In this document: in pieces, positions 17,811 through 28,186 of the stretch
Position numbering within the stretch: position 1 is the first letter of the stretch
Layout: every line of letters starts with the position of its first letter
Assembly (NCBI RefSeq): GCF_014750655.1
Contig: NZ_JABBXD010000005.1
Coordinates: forward strand, 202,203 to 266,202
DNA length: 64,000 nucleotides
Direction of reading: 5' to 3'
DNA from: Salinimonas profundi
GTDB lineage: Bacteria; Pseudomonadota; Gammaproteobacteria; Enterobacterales; Alteromonadaceae
Notes under the pieces: model-generated
What the model saw: the letters and a program-made list of their open reading frames with translations, nothing else
What the model was told of the DNA's origin: nothing
The model's database searches: none
Program-made: the position numbers and the translations under genes

Positions 17811-19508
17811 CTATTTTGTCTCCTGATTGTGGGACGTATTTATTTTTGAGCGGTCTGCCGCGGGCATTGCCCGCCGCACAATAGCGCCGGCATCTATGTG
17901 CGAGGGCAATGTGCCATACTGATGAAACTGCTGTGGATCAAGGCGCGAACTGACAAAGGCGTGCGCGATCTCTGCCTCTCCGTAAATGATCAATGTGGCC
18001 GCCTGCCAGCACAGTGCCAGCATTTCCATTAACCGGCGCGCGTTGACTTCCAGATTGGCGGTATCGGCCATGATTGTCACGGCACTCTCCAGGGCCTGGT
18101 CGTACAATGAATAGCGACCTTTTGCCTGGCTGAGTTCTGACAGTAATGCTGCCAGCGTATCAGGCTCACGTTTAAGCACTCTTAACAGGTCCAGACACTG
18201 CACATTGCCGGAGCCTTCCCAGATAGCATTGACCGGCGCTTCGCGATACAGTCTGCTGGTTACATTGTCCTGAACATAGCCCACGCCACCGATGCATTCC
18301 ATGGCCTCATAGGTATGTTGTACAGCCTGCTTGCAAATCCAGTATTTTCCAATTGCCGTAGCGCTTCTGACCAGCGAGGCTTCCTGGGGTTCACTAAGGT
18401 TATCCAGCGCCCGGGATATACGGAAACTGATAGCCAGCGCAGCTTCTGACTCCAGCGCCAGATCGGCCAGCACATTCATCATTAGTGGTTGTTCATGCAG
18501 CGGCTTACCGAACGCCGCACGTCCAGCGGTATGCCAAATCGCCTCTTTAGTTGCCTGCGCCATAAGGGCCGCAGAACCTAGCATACAATCGTACCGGGTC
18601 AGCGCGACCATCTGTATGATGGTATTGATGCCCTTGCCTTCTTCACCCAACAGCCAGCCGTGGGCGTTGCGAAACTCTATCTCTGAACTGGCATTGGACT
18701 TATTGCCCAGCTTGTCTTTCAGACGCTGTATGAGTATTGGATTTTTAGTGCCATCTTCGCGCCAGCGGGGTACCAGAAAACACGACAACCGATCATCACA
18801 CTGCGCCAGGACCAGAAATGCGTCACTCATGGGGGCGCTGCAAAACCATTTATGACCGGTTAGGGTGTAAAGCTGGCCAGGACCGGCATTATCCACAGGC
18901 ACAGCACGCGTCGTGTTCGCTCTGACATCGCTGCCGCCCTGTTTTTCTGTCATCGCCATACCGATGGTAACGCCCTCTTTTTCATACCAGGGCCGGTTGC
19001 TGCCGTCATACACCCCGGATAAGATTTTGGGTAGCCAGCGTCCGGCGACATCGGGTTGAACAGAGATGGCCGGCACAGCGGCGAACGTCATGGTAAGCGG
19101 ACAACCAGAGCCGGGATCGGCATGGGTGTGCAAATAGGCCATTGCACCGCGTATTACATGCGCGCCGGCTTGTTCTGATGTCCAGGGTAAGCTGCAATGT
19201 CCCTGACCGATGGCATGAGCCATAAGCTGATGATAAGCAGGATGGTAAATTACCTCATCGACACGCTGACCAAAGCGATTATGCGGTTCAAACTCCGGCG
19301 CATGACGATTGGCCAGAAAGCCGGCTTCCTGTAATGTGTGACCGATATGATGGCCAAACCCGGTCAGGCGATCAACACCTTCTTTGCCACCAAACTGATT
19401 GACCCAATACTGCAAAATGCTATCTGCATCAAAGGCATTGTAGTTCGCCAATGGAGCAGGCTGATTAAACACACTGTGCGTATCGTAGTGAAAAACCGGT
19501 TGCGCCAT
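17811..19508 (-). CDS. aidB: AidB-like acyl-CoA dehydrogenase
   Basis: ATG 19508, preceded by GGGAGAT, is preferred to an ATG 36 bases earlier. 565 aa (E. coli AidB is about 541). AidB traits: FNQPAPLANYNAFDAD start, AMTEKQGGSDVRANTTRA, YEAMECIGGVGYVQDN and LYREAPVNAIWEGSGNVQCLDLLR. AidB proteins bind DNA and FAD in the alkylation response, but relatives beside acyl-CoA ligases may serve fatty or branched-chain acyl-CoA metabolism. The operon with an acyl-CoA ligase points to metabolism. Confidence 0.82.
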   Translation of the reverse strand: MAQPVFHYDTHSVFNQPAPLANYNAFDADSILQYWVNQFGGKEGVDRLTGFGHHIGHTLQEAGFLANRHAPEFEPHNRFGQRVDEVIYHPAYHQLMAHAIGQGHCSLPWTSEQAGAHVIRGAMAYLHTHADPGSGCPLTMTFAAVPAISVQPDVAGRWLPKILSGVYDGSNRPWYEKEGVTIGMAMTEKQGGSDVRANTTRAVPVDNAGPGQLYTLTGHKWFCSAPMSDAFLVLAQCDDRLSCFLVPRWREDGTKNPILIQRLKDKLGNKSNASSEIEFRNAHGWLLGEEGKGINTIIQMVALTRYDCMLGSAALMAQATKEAIWHTAGRAAFGKPLHEQPLMMNVLADLALESEAALAISFRISRALDNLSEPQEASLVRSATAIGKYWICKQAVQHTYEAMECIGGVGYVQDNVTSRLYREAPVNAIWEGSGNVQCLDLLRVLKREPDTLAALLSELSQAKGRYSLYDQALESAVTIMADTANLEVNARRLMEMLALCWQAATLIIYGEAEIAHAFVSSRLDPQQFHQYGTLPSHIDAGAIVRRAMPAADRSKINTSHNQETK

Positions 19509-19758
19509 AAATCTCCCTGTGTGGTCAGATGTCTTTCTACTCAACCAATTTACCCGACATTAACATGGATTTCACACCTTTTCGTGCAAGCGGTGTTTAG
19601 CGAATGCGCGGCTACTCACCACAAGCTGCTTGCCGAGGTGATTCACTAAGTGATTCGTTTTATCTTTGCCGCATACACAGAAAAAATTGTCGTCGGGGAC
19701 GCTTTTTTACCTAAGAATCTTTATAATCGCCGCCTTTATTCACCATCAGAGTTCCCCC

Positions 19759-20529
19759 ATGTTGCGCGCTTGTTTACTCGTCACGGCCTTTTGTTTTTCA
19801 TTATCTGCAACTGCCACCACCTGGAGTGAAACGGAATTTCATTTACAGCAGGGCAAGCTGAACCAACCATATGCATCCACACCCGGCACCGACGCAGATA
19901 CCACCATTGTTACTTTCCAGCATGCCAGTGGCTGGGAATACGGCGGCAACTTTTTATTCTTTGATTACGCCAGGACCGATGATGGCGATGAGCTATATGC
20001 AGAGTGGTATCCCTTTTTCAGTAGCAGTACGTTGTTTGACGTAAAGTATGATGGCGCTATCAGTGATATAGGTATGGTCCTGGGCGTCAATGCTGCGCCA
20101 GATGCTGATGTACTGAAGTACCTGCCCGGCGTGCAAATCAACTGGAATATCCCGGGCTTTGCCTTTTTCAATACGCTCTTCACAGCCTATATTGATGATA
20201 GTAAAGGGTTGGTTTCAGGCGGCGCGCCAACCGAGGATGACAGTTATATGATTGATGCGGCCTGGCGGTATCCAATAAAAACCGGCCAACAGCACTGGTC
20301 GGTAGAAGGTCATGCTGAATACATTTCAGGCAGGGACACCGAAATTCCCGGTGTCGCAGCGAAAGACTGGGTGCTGGCGCAGGTACAGCTTCGCTGGGAT
20401 GCCGGCCACGCGCTATTTGACAAAAAGGACACGGTTTTCGTGGGTATTGAATATCAATACTGGAACAACAAGCTGGGCACCGATGAAGATGAAAGTGTCG
20501 CGCAACTGCTAGCCGTGTGGCGGCTTTAA
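19759..20529 (+). CDS. Tsx-family outer membrane channel protein
   Basis: ATG 19759 starts a signal peptide (MLRACLLVTAFCFSLSATA); an in-frame TTG at 19666 would bury it. 256 aa, close to the Tsx family's 260-290. The body alternates aromatic/polar beta strands (TFQHASGWEYGGNFLFFDYAR, LYAEWYPFFS) and ends in a barrel-closing strand, VAQLLAVWRL. Tsx channels admit nucleosides, but no nucleoside gene adjoins, so the substrate is open. The ribosome site is weak. Confidence 0.75.
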   Translation: MLRACLLVTAFCFSLSATATTWSETEFHLQQGKLNQPYASTPGTDADTTIVTFQHASGWEYGGNFLFFDYARTDDGDELYAEWYPFFSSSTLFDVKYDGAISDIGMVLGVNAAPDADVLKYLPGVQINWNIPGFAFFNTLFTAYIDDSKGLVSGGAPTEDDSYMIDAAWRYPIKTGQQHWSVEGHAEYISGRDTEIPGVAAKDWVLAQVQLRWDAGHALFDKKDTVFVGIEYQYWNNKLGTDEDESVAQLLAVWRL

Positions 20530-20676
20530 GGCATTATTATTTCGGCTTAGGATCAGTGCCAATAAAAATAAGTTGTTCATAGGGTCACGAATTTTTCTCA
20601 CACTTTTCCTTTACCTGCGTGTCGCTTCAGGCTACAAACACGCTTTGTCATTCGGTAGTTTAAAGGACAACACGTC

Positions 20677-21987
20677 ATGCCAGTGATTGATAATTGGCTT
20701 GCCAACGCAAAGCAGCACGCAGCGCGTGTGCAGGATGCTGTGCTCAGCACAGAGTTTTTATATCAGCTGTTGCTAATTCTTGGAATTTACCTGGTTGCTT
20801 ATCTGGTTGCCAGTCAGGTACGCAAAGCCGTTCCCTTCATGCGTCGCCCTGAAAGCCAGCGCTTCCACTCGCTACAAATGCTGGGTTATCGGCTGGGAAC
20901 CATGCTATTTCCCCTGATCACCGTTTTCTTATTGTTGCTTACCACGCGACTGGGAAATTTATTTCAGCTTGATGCCTGGGTGCTGGATGTGGCGCTGGTG
21001 CTGGCGGTTCTGATCTTTTTGAATAATTGCATTAAAAGCTTTGTAGCCAATGCCATCATTGCTGCATTCATGCGTTATATTGGTCTGCCCATTGTCTTTT
21101 TACACCTTATTGGCGTATTGCCTACCGTCATCGCGGCGCTTGAATCTATCTCCATATCGGTAGGGAATATCGAGCTGTCGGCTTATGGCATTCTGCGGGT
21201 GCTGATTTTCGGTGCCTTGCTGTTCTGGCTGGGCCGCGCATCCAATACCGTGGGCAAAGACATTATCCGTAATCAAAAATCACTGGATATTGCCACCAAA
21301 GAGGTGTTTGCCAAACTGTTTGAGGTGGCTGTCTTCTGCGTCATCTTTTTACTTTTGCTCAATATTATGGGTATCAACCTGACAGCCCTGGCGGTGTTTG
21401 GTGGTGCGTTAGGTGTTGGTCTTGGACTTGGCTTACAAAGTATCGCTTCAAACTTTATATCCGGCATCATCATCTTGCTGGATCGTTCGCTGACCGTAGG
21501 CGACTACGTAGAACTGGAGGATGGCAGTAAAGGGTTTGTCCGGGAATTTAAAATGCGCTACGCCATTTTAGAAACCTACGATGGTAAAGATATTCTTGTT
21601 CCGAATGAAAAATTCATCAGTGCTCTGCTGATCAACTGGACGCATAAGGATCCGAAGCAGCGCTACCGCATTGATTTTAGCGTGGCCTATGAAACGGATA
21701 TAAGAGCCATGGTCGAAATTATTAAAGAGGCGGTGGCAGAGCACCCACAGGTATTAAGTGGTGAGGACGTGCCTATTGAGGAGCGACCGGATTGCGAAAT
21801 CGACAGTTTTGGCGATTCAGGTGTAAATATGTTCGTGGAGTTTTGGATGGAGGGCATTGATGATGGCAGGAACCGTGTCGGCGGCGACCTCTTATTACTG
21901 ATCTTTGAAACACTTCGCGAGCACAATATCACCATTCCGTTCCCGCAACGTGAGGTGCGTATACTCTCCGACGAACAAACCCGATAA
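20677..21987 (+). CDS. MscS-family mechanosensitive channel
   Basis: 436 aa. About four to five hydrophobic helices (residues 28-225), a Gly/Ala-rich pore helix NLTALAVFGGALGVGLGLGLQSIASNFISGIIIL (about 230-263), and the beta domain DRSLTVGDYVELEDGSKGFVREF. It is longer than E. coli MscS (286 aa) because of extra N-terminal helices. Role: tension-gated efflux of solutes on hypo-osmotic shock, fitting a marine bacterium. Monocistronic with its own terminator. Confidence 0.9.
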   Translation: MPVIDNWLANAKQHAARVQDAVLSTEFLYQLLLILGIYLVAYLVASQVRKAVPFMRRPESQRFHSLQMLGYRLGTMLFPLITVFLLLLTTRLGNLFQLDAWVLDVALVLAVLIFLNNCIKSFVANAIIAAFMRYIGLPIVFLHLIGVLPTVIAALESISISVGNIELSAYGILRVLIFGALLFWLGRASNTVGKDIIRNQKSLDIATKEVFAKLFEVAVFCVIFLLLLNIMGINLTALAVFGGALGVGLGLGLQSIASNFISGIIILLDRSLTVGDYVELEDGSKGFVREFKMRYAILETYDGKDILVPNEKFISALLINWTHKDPKQRYRIDFSVAYETDIRAMVEIIKEAVAEHPQVLSGEDVPIEERPDCEIDSFGDSGVNMFVEFWMEGIDDGRNRVGGDLLLLIFETLREHNITIPFPQREVRILSDEQTR

Positions 21988-21993
21988 TTTTCA

Positions 21994-22021
21994 GGGGCTG
22001 GCTTCCAGCCCCCTGCTTTTG
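21994..22021 (+). terminator. Terminator of the MscS gene
   Basis: GGGGCTGG-CTT-CCAGCCCC stem (21994-22012) followed by CTGC then a T-run, 7 bases past the stop codon. Confidence 0.75.
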
Positions 22022-22344
22022 TTCCCTGACCACATGTGACTAAGGTAAACGTCCATCCCGTTTATTTTTTGTGCTACCACATCTGTTTTTAGCGCCTTAA
22101 TTTTGCTTAATGACAAAATTTAAATGTAGATAATTTAACAACTCATTATAAAAACCGCCTTTATTTTCATTTCAAATCAGTAACTTGAATAATTGTTAAT
22201 TGATTGTTAATGGTTTAAACCTGATTCTTCACATATTACACAGTAATTCTCATTTTACTTGGTCAGCGATTTTGCTATCCTTTTGCGGCGAATTTTTTAA
22301 CTGCTGTTTTTTTGTTCAGTTCTCGTATGCAGAGTGAGTGGTAG
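22022..22344 (+). promoter_or_regulatory. AT-rich leader with an ArcA-like direct repeat
   Basis: Upstream region of the small membrane protein. At 22195-22200 and 22206-22211 there are two GTTAAT elements with an 11-bp period (GTTAATTGATTGTTAAT), the pattern of ArcA~P boxes. The rest is AT-rich with no hairpin or gene recognised. Confidence 0.4.
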
Positions 22345-22761
22345 ATGTCCTTTTTGACTTCTTTGATGACAACCCGGAAACAAGCGCAGCTTGGCCAGAA
22401 AGCGAGTGCGGTCACGCATTGGCTGTGTAAAGGTGTGGGTGCCGCTTTGTTTATTTCTGCGTTGAACATTGCACTGCTGTTGTGCGGTGCGCTGGCTGAC
22501 TCTACCGATGTAGTATCGGCAGTGATTGAAAACCCGTTTATTGGCCCTGTGACTGTTGCCTCACTGGGCATGCTGGTAGCGTGCAAAGCAATTTATCGCG
22601 CTTTTCGTAATGCTATATTTGGCGACCTGTTTAAATACGCACCGGCGCGTCGCGCGGGTGTCATATCCAGTAAGTCTTCGCTTACTCATACCGAATTTGC
22701 CGTAAGTCAACGTGTTCGTTTATCGCATGGCTCACGCGCGCCCCCTTTAAGTTTCACTTAG
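22345..22761 (+). CDS. Unknown small membrane protein
   Basis: 138 aa, not recognised. Hydrophobic segments at about 32-52 (ALFISALNIALLLCGALA) and 64-84 (FIGPVTVASLGMLVACKAIY) predict two membrane helices with a basic cytoplasmic tail. A GAGTGG ribosome-like site precedes the ATG. It lies directly ahead of cyoABCDE, 155 bp away, and behind an ArcA-like box, so a respiration-linked expression pattern is possible, but its function is unknown. Confidence 0.6.
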   Translation: MSFLTSLMTTRKQAQLGQKASAVTHWLCKGVGAALFISALNIALLLCGALADSTDVVSAVIENPFIGPVTVASLGMLVACKAIYRAFRNAIFGDLFKYAPARRAGVISSKSSLTHTEFAVSQRVRLSHGSRAPPLSFT

Positions 22762-22825
22762 CATTTTGACCTGTTGACGGTTGACACTGTCAGCAAGCCG
22801 AAAGGCGGGTGAACTTAAACTAGCT

Positions 22826-22849
22826 GGGAACTACCTTAAGGTACTTCCC
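22826..22849. promoter_or_regulatory. 24-bp near-perfect palindrome upstream of cyoA
   Basis: GGGAACTACCTT (22826-22837) is followed by AAGGTACTTCCC, its reverse complement except for one position. It ends 67 bp before the cyoA start codon. Candidate operator or mRNA leader hairpin; the binding protein is unknown. Confidence 0.4.
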
Positions 22850-22916
22850 GAATCTGAGCGTCGTCCTGTCACCGGGGCGGCAGGATAGTAAACCTCTGGG
22901 TTGTAGGAAAATTCCT

Positions 22917-23867
22917 TTGCTTATTCGTAACCTTTGTACAATTGCTCTTACCGCCGTCGTGCTGACACTAGCAGGTTGTAGTGGCGGAGTACTCGACCCG
23001 AAAGGACAGGTTGGTGTTGAAGAAAAGTGGCTGATCATTATCTGTACACTTTTAATGCTGATTGTTGTTCTTCCGGTTATCGTGTTGACTCTCTACTTCG
23101 CCTGGAAGTATCGCGCCAGTCGGGATTTTGAAGTTTATACACCTAAATGGGCTCATTCGACGAAAATCGAAGCAGCGGTCTGGTCTATTCCAGTACTGAT
23201 TATCGTTGTTCTGGGCGTTATCACGTGGAAATCCACTCACGCATTAGACCCTTACAAGCCGCTTGAAGGCAAAGGCGAACATATGACCGTGGAAGTGGTT
23301 TCATTGAACTGGAAGTGGCTGTTTATTTATCCTGAACAGGGTATCGCAACAGTTAATGAGCTTGTATTCCCGGCCGACAAGCCGGTGGCGTTCAAGATCA
23401 CCTCTGAAGGTACGATGAATTCGTTCTTCATTCCTCAATTAGGTAGTCAGATTTATTCAATGGCCGGTATGGAAACCAAGCTACACCTGATTGCTGATGA
23501 GCCGGGTACTTACGAAGGTTTCTCAGCAAACTACAGTGGTAAAGGCTTTACCGGAATGAGCTTTGACGCGATTGCTACACCAACCAACGAAGATTTCGAT
23601 GCGTGGGTGGAAAAAGTAAAACGCGAAGGTGGCGAGCTTGATTCAGCCTCTTACGAAGCACTGACTGAACCGACTGAATTTCACCCGGTGGAATACTTTG
23701 CTGATGTGAAGGATGGCTTGTTCCACGACATCATCATGAAGTTCATGAAGGACCACGGTGAAATGAACTACTACAGCAAACCTGAAAATGCGGTCCAGGG
23801 GCAGCACGAAGCAGCGCAACATAACGCGCAGCATATAGGCGCTCATGAAACAGAGGCCGAGGAGTAA
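22917..23867 (+). CDS. cyoA: Cytochrome o ubiquinol oxidase subunit II
   Basis: TTG start at 22917 chosen: TAGGAAA lies 7-8 bases upstream and the N-terminus then forms a lipoprotein signal (lipobox LAGC). 316 aa: two membrane helices (about 40-62 and 85-105), then a periplasmic cupredoxin domain. The CuA ligands of cytochrome c oxidases are missing ([14 protein letters not shown] in place of the Cys-x3-Cys-x3-His motif), so this is a quinol oxidase. The C-terminal tail is His/Gln-rich. First gene of cyoABCDE. Confidence 0.93.
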   Translation: MLIRNLCTIALTAVVLTLAGCSGGVLDPKGQVGVEEKWLIIICTLLMLIVVLPVIVLTLYFAWKYRASRDFEVYTPKWAHSTKIEAAVWSIPVLIIVVLGVITWKSTHALDPYKPLEGKGEHMTVEVVSLNWKWLFIYPEQGIATVNELVFPADKPVAFKITSEGTMNSFFIPQLGSQIYSMAGMETKLHLIADEPGTYEGFSANYSGKGFTGMSFDAIATPTNEDFDAWVEKVKREGGELDSASYEALTEPTEFHPVEYFADVKDGLFHDIIMKFMKDHGEMNYYSKPENAVQGQHEAAQHNAQHIGAHETEAEE

Positions 23868-23869
23868 TC

Positions 23870-25858
23870 ATGTCTTTGTTAGGTAAATTATCTATCGAAG
23901 CCGTCCCGTATCATGATCCGATTATCATGAGTACGTTGACGGTGGTGGCAATTCTGGGTGTGGTTATTGCCGGCCTGGTCACCAAATACAAGAAGTGGGG
24001 CGTTCTTTGGAACGACTGGATCACTTCTATTGACCATAAACGCTTAGGCGTTATGTATATCATTCTTGCACTTATCATGCTGCTGCGTGGCTTTGCCGAC
24101 GCTATCATGATGCGGTCGCAACTGGCGCTTGCTACAAACGGATCTGAGGGCTATCTGCCCCCTGAACATTACGACCAGATCTTCACCGCTCACGGTGTCA
24201 TTATGATCATCTTCATGGCCATGCCGTTCATGGTCGGCCTGATGAACATCATACTGCCGCTGCAAATTGGTGCGCGTGATGTGGCATTCCCGTTCTTGAA
24301 CAACCTGAGCTTCTGGCTGACAGCCGGTGGTGCGATTCTGATCAACCTGTCTCTTGGTTTGGGTGAATTTGCCAAAACCGGTTGGGTTGCCTATCCGCCG
24401 CTTTCTGGTCTGGACTACAGTCCGGGGGTGGGTGTTGACTACTACATATGGGCCTTGCAGATATCCGGACTCGGTACGCTACTGACGGCAGTTAACTTCC
24501 TGGTTACTGTTGCTAAGATGCGTGCACCGGGTATGAAACTGATGCAAATGCCTATTTTCACCTGGACATGTACCTGGGGTAACATCCTGATTGCTGCGTC
24601 GTTCCCTATTCTGACTGCAGTACTGGCCATGCTGACACTTGATCGTTACATGGATTTCCACTTCTTCACTAATGAAGCCGGTGGTAACTCTATGATGTAC
24701 ATCAACCTGTTCTGGGCGTGGGGTCACCCTGAAGTTTATATTCTGGTTCTGCCAGCATTCGGTATTTTCTCAGAAATCATCTCTACCTTTACCGGTAAGC
24801 GTTTGTTTGGCTATAAATCTATGGTTTATGCCAGTGGTGCTATTGCGATTCTTGGCTTCGTGGTGTGGTTGCACCATTTCTTCACCATGGGTTCCAGTGC
24901 CAACGTCAACGCCTTCTTCGGGATAATGACGATGATTATCGCGGTGCCGACGGGTGTGAAACTGTTTAACTGGATTTTCACACTGTATCGCGGCCGCTTG
25001 CACATCACTACGCCGGTGCTTTGGACATTAGGCTTTATGGTGACATTCACCATTGGTGGTATGACCGGCGTGCTGCTGGCTATCCCTGGTGCTGACTATG
25101 TGCTGCATAACAGTCTGTTCCTGATTGCTCACTTCCATAACACAATCATTGGTGGTGCAGTATTTGGCTATCTGGCTGGCTTCTCCTACTGGTTCCCGAA
25201 AGCTATTGGCTTCAAGCTGGACGAGAAGTGGGGTAAAGCAGCGTTCTGGTGCTGGCAAATCGGCTTCCTGCTTGCGTTTATGCCACTATACGTACTGGGC
25301 TTCCTGGGTATGACTCGTCGCCTGAACTCAACAGATAACCCAGATTGGAATATCTGGCTTTACATTGCTGCCTTTGGCGCAGTGGTTATCGCCTTCGGTA
25401 TTCTGTCTCAGGTCATCCAGTTGGTTGTGAGCTTCATGAAGCGTGAAGAGCTGGATGATAAAACTGGCGATCCGTGGAATGGACACACGCTTGAGTGGTC
25501 AACCGCGTCACCGCCTCAGTTTTACAACTTTGCTAAAATCCCGCATGTCAAAGACATTGATACATGGACTGACATGAAAGAAGAAGGTGAAGCTTATAAG
25601 CGCTACGAAAGCTATGAGCCAATCCATATGCCGAAGAATACGTCTGCCGGTGTCACGATGAGTGCCAGCCTGACTATCTTCTGCTTCGCAATGATTTGGC
25701 ATATCTGGTGGCTGGCAGTAGTTGGTCTGGTCAGTGCTATCGGTTTCTTCATCAAGCGCTGCTATACCAAAGACGTGGATTACTACGTGCAGCCTGACGA
25801 GATTAAGAAAATCGAGGATGAACATTTGAAAAATGCGCCAAAAGAGGTAACAGCATGA
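23870..25858 (+). CDS. cyoB: Cytochrome o ubiquinol oxidase subunit I
   Basis: 662 aa, about 14-15 membrane helices. It carries the haem-copper ligands: His in [16 protein letters not shown] (low-spin haem), [17 protein letters not shown] (CuB His cross-linked to Tyr), LHHFFT (CuB His pair) and [12 protein letters not shown] (high-spin haem). The length equals E. coli CyoB (663). It reduces oxygen to water using ubiquinol and pumps protons. It follows cyoA by 2 bp and overlaps cyoC by 4 bp. Confidence 0.96.
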   Translation: MSLLGKLSIEAVPYHDPIIMSTLTVVAILGVVIAGLVTKYKKWGVLWNDWITSIDHKRLGVMYIILALIMLLRGFADAIMMRSQLALATNGSEGYLPPEHYDQIFTAHGVIMIIFMAMPFMVGLMNIILPLQIGARDVAFPFLNNLSFWLTAGGAILINLSLGLGEFAKTGWVAYPPLSGLDYSPGVGVDYYIWALQISGLGTLLTAVNFLVTVAKMRAPGMKLMQMPIFTWTCTWGNILIAASFPILTAVLAMLTLDRYMDFHFFTNEAGGNSMMYINLFWAWGHPEVYILVLPAFGIFSEIISTFTGKRLFGYKSMVYASGAIAILGFVVWLHHFFTMGSSANVNAFFGIMTMIIAVPTGVKLFNWIFTLYRGRLHITTPVLWTLGFMVTFTIGGMTGVLLAIPGADYVLHNSLFLIAHFHNTIIGGAVFGYLAGFSYWFPKAIGFKLDEKWGKAAFWCWQIGFLLAFMPLYVLGFLGMTRRLNSTDNPDWNIWLYIAAFGAVVIAFGILSQVIQLVVSFMKREELDDKTGDPWNGHTLEWSTASPPQFYNFAKIPHVKDIDTWTDMKEEGEAYKRYESYEPIHMPKNTSAGVTMSASLTIFCFAMIWHIWWLAVVGLVSAIGFFIKRCYTKDVDYYVQPDEIKKIEDEHLKNAPKEVTA

Positions 25859-26490
25859 GTTCAATTCCATCAAGCTTAAACCCGAACAGTGATGTGGGAG
25901 GTCATGGCGACGGCCATGACCACGAACATCACGATACTGGCGGGAATACCATTTTTGGTTTCTGGCTGTATTTGATGACTGACTGTTTGTTGTTTGCATC
26001 GTTTTTTGCAACCTACGCAGTGCTTTATATGAACACCGCTGGCGGTGTGTCTGGTGCAGATATATTCGAGCTGGACTTTGTTGCTGTGGAAACCGCAGCC
26101 CTGCTGTTAAGCAGTATTACGTTTGGCTTCGCGATGATAGCTGCGCATGCACAGAAGAAGGCCCTGACGCTGACTTGGTTGGGTGTCACCTTTGCCTTTG
26201 GTGCTACGTTCATCGGGATGGAAATCTATGAATTCCATCATCTTATCGTAAATGGTAACGGACCAGGCGAAAGCGCGTTCTTAACCGCGTTTTTCTCACT
26301 GGTTGGTTTACACGGTATGCACGTTAGTGCCGGCCTTATCTGGATGACCATTATGATCATCGAGGTGCTTCGTCGCGGTTTGGGCAATCAGACAGTTACT
26401 CGTCTGAGCTGCCTGAGCCTGTTCTGGCACTTCCTTGATATTGTCTGGATTTGTGTATTTACCGTTGTGTATCTGATGGGAGCAATGTAA
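25855..26490 (+). CDS. cyoC: Cytochrome o ubiquinol oxidase subunit III
   Basis: 211 aa, five predicted membrane helices. The His-rich N-terminus ([14 protein letters not shown]) precedes [23 protein letters not shown], and [19 protein letters not shown] and [21 protein letters not shown] are subunit III signatures. It supports the stability and proton uptake of the oxidase. Start ATGA overlaps the cyoB stop. Confidence 0.95.
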   Translation: MSSIPSSLNPNSDVGGHGDGHDHEHHDTGGNTIFGFWLYLMTDCLLFASFFATYAVLYMNTAGGVSGADIFELDFVAVETAALLLSSITFGFAMIAAHAQKKALTLTWLGVTFAFGATFIGMEIYEFHHLIVNGNGPGESAFLTAFFSLVGLHGMHVSAGLIWMTIMIIEVLRRGLGNQTVTRLSCLSLFWHFLDIVWICVFTVVYLMGAM

Positions 26491-26846
26491 TGAGTCACAG
26501 TCATTCGCATTCCACCACCCCCGGCCAGGCTGAAGCACATTCAGCCGACCACGGTGATGTTAAATCGTATGTTATTGGCTTCGTACTGTCTGTCATTCTT
26601 ACCGCTATCCCTTTTTGGGCAGTGATGGAAGGTGACCTGTCGAAATCAACAACAATCTGGACAGTTGTAGTTACTGCAGTGGTTCAGCTGTGGGTACACC
26701 TGAAGTTCTTCCTTCATTTGAACTTTGTTACTGAAGACGGACGTGCAAGTACGTTCTCGTTCCTTTTCAGTGCATTGGTTATTGTGATGATCGTGGGACT
26801 GTCCATTTGGATTATTTACGAATCCAACGCGATGATGATGTACTAG
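26490..26846 (+). CDS. cyoD: Cytochrome o ubiquinol oxidase subunit IV
   Basis: ATG 26490 overlaps the cyoC stop (TAATG). 118 aa. A His-rich start (MSHSHSHST) leads into three membrane helices, with VVTAVVQLWVHLKFFLHL as the family hallmark. Small accessory subunit needed for assembly of the CuB site in E. coli. Confidence 0.93.
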   Translation: MSHSHSHSTTPGQAEAHSADHGDVKSYVIGFVLSVILTAIPFWAVMEGDLSKSTTIWTVVVTAVVQLWVHLKFFLHLNFVTEDGRASTFSFLFSALVIVMIVGLSIWIIYESNAMMMY

Positions 26847-26897
26847 CCCTCGGGCTGGTACATTATTTGTGCAGAAGTATCTGGAGAAACTGAATAG

Positions 26898-27785
26898 ATG
26901 TTCCGACGTTATTTACAAGTGACCAAGCCCGGTATCATCATGGGCAATCTTATCTCTGTTGCCGGCGGCTTTTTACTGGCCTCACGCGGCGACGTTGACG
27001 GATTGCTGATGATTGCGACCATCATCGGGTTGTCGCTGGTTGTGGCATCCGGCTGTGCAATTAATAACTGCATTGACCGGGATATTGATGCCAGAATGCA
27101 GCGTACCAAAACCCGTGTCACGGTAACTGGCGAGATGTCGCTTAAAGCAGCATTAGCACATGGGGTGGTATTAGGAATTGCCGGATTTGCATTACTGGCT
27201 ATATTCACTAATGCCGTCGCTGTATTTTTTGCTGCGCTGGGATACGTGGTTTATGTAGGTATCTACAGCTTGTATATGAAACGGAATTCAGTTTACGGCA
27301 CGCTCGTGGGCAGCCTTTCCGGCGCCGTCCCGCCAGTTGTGGGTTACTGCGCGGTCACGGCACAATTCGATGCAGGCGCGGCAATTTTGTTGCTAATGTT
27401 CAGCCTGTGGCAAATGCCCCACTCGTATGCTATCGCTATATTTCGGTACAAAGATTATGAGGCTGCCAATATACCGGTACTACCGGTAGAAAAAGGCATT
27501 GAGCGCGCCAAGCTGCATATAGTGCTTTACATTGCCGTGTATGCATTGGTGACGATGCTGTTACCGTTAGGCGGCTACACTGGCCTTGGCTTTATGGCAG
27601 TAGCAGCAACCACCAGCATTTGGTGGTTGGTGATGGCATTACGTGGTTACCGCAGCGATGTGGATGTTAATGGCTGGGCCCGTCAGGTCTTCGGGTTTTC
27701 CATTCTTAACATTACTATTCTGAGCGTTGCTATGGCGGTGGATTATCACACCGTTGCGCCTCAACTGTTCGTATTTAGTTTATAA
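26898..27785 (+). CDS. cyoE: Protohaem IX farnesyltransferase (haem O synthase)
   Basis: 295 aa UbiA-family prenyltransferase. The first Asp-rich motif [15 protein letters not shown] (about 54-68) and [17 protein letters not shown] (second conserved loop) flank membrane helices. It farnesylates haem B to haem O for the cyo oxidase. A GGAGAAA ribosome site precedes the ATG, 51 bp after cyoD; last gene of the operon. Confidence 0.95.
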   Translation: MFRRYLQVTKPGIIMGNLISVAGGFLLASRGDVDGLLMIATIIGLSLVVASGCAINNCIDRDIDARMQRTKTRVTVTGEMSLKAALAHGVVLGIAGFALLAIFTNAVAVFFAALGYVVYVGIYSLYMKRNSVYGTLVGSLSGAVPPVVGYCAVTAQFDAGAAILLLMFSLWQMPHSYAIAIFRYKDYEAANIPVLPVEKGIERAKLHIVLYIAVYALVTMLLPLGGYTGLGFMAVAATTSIWWLVMALRGYRSDVDVNGWARQVFGFSILNITILSVAMAVDYHTVAPQLFVFSL

Positions 27786-27811
27786 AAAAGGCTCCCTCGG
27801 GAGCCTTTTTT
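27784..27811. terminator. Bidirectional terminator between cyoE and the ABM gene
   Basis: GGCTCCC-TC-GGGAGCC flanked by A6 on the left and T6 on the right, between two convergent genes; it overlaps both stop codons. Confidence 0.9.
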
Positions 27812-28100
27812 AATCCTCCACGACCTCAAACTTTCGAATCTCCGTATTCTCGACAATGTCTTCTGCCTGCGCCGTAAAGCGATTAAAGTGCCCGGCATTG
27901 AAATGCGCTTCCAGGGCCTCATCGCTTTCCCATAGCTCGCTTAAAATCAGTTCAACCTGCTTACCCACTTTGCGTTGCAGTAAATCATAACGCTGACACC
28001 CGTCTTCCTGTCTGGAATGAAACTGCAGCGTTTTTAGCGCACTGATGAGATGCTCTTCATTATCCTCAGTACAGTGCAACGTCGCGATAACCGCGATCAT
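27810..28100 (-). CDS. ABM-domain protein (YgiN/quinol monooxygenase-like)
   Basis: 96 aa, the size of single-domain antibiotic biosynthesis monooxygenase proteins. Typical pattern: IAVIATLHCTEDNEEHLISALKTLQFHSRQEDGCQRYDLLQ, then ELILSELWESDEALEAHFNAGHFNRF. Such ferredoxin-fold dimers include cofactor-free quinol monooxygenases. Monocistronic, convergent with cyoE; no partner gene points to a substrate. Confidence 0.8.
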   Translation of the reverse strand: MIAVIATLHCTEDNEEHLISALKTLQFHSRQEDGCQRYDLLQRKVGKQVELILSELWESDEALEAHFNAGHFNRFTAQAEDIVENTEIRKFEVVED

Positions 28101-28186
28101 GATTGCCTCCTTACCAGTAATAGTTAATCTACACAGGTTTATACGGCTGGCTGCGCTTTACGATTGCTAACGGGAGTGTCTTTTTC

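Noticed and set aside
27784..27811. Inverted repeat after cyoE as an operator
   Set aside because: The A6-stem-T6 arrangement between convergent genes is a standard bidirectional terminator.
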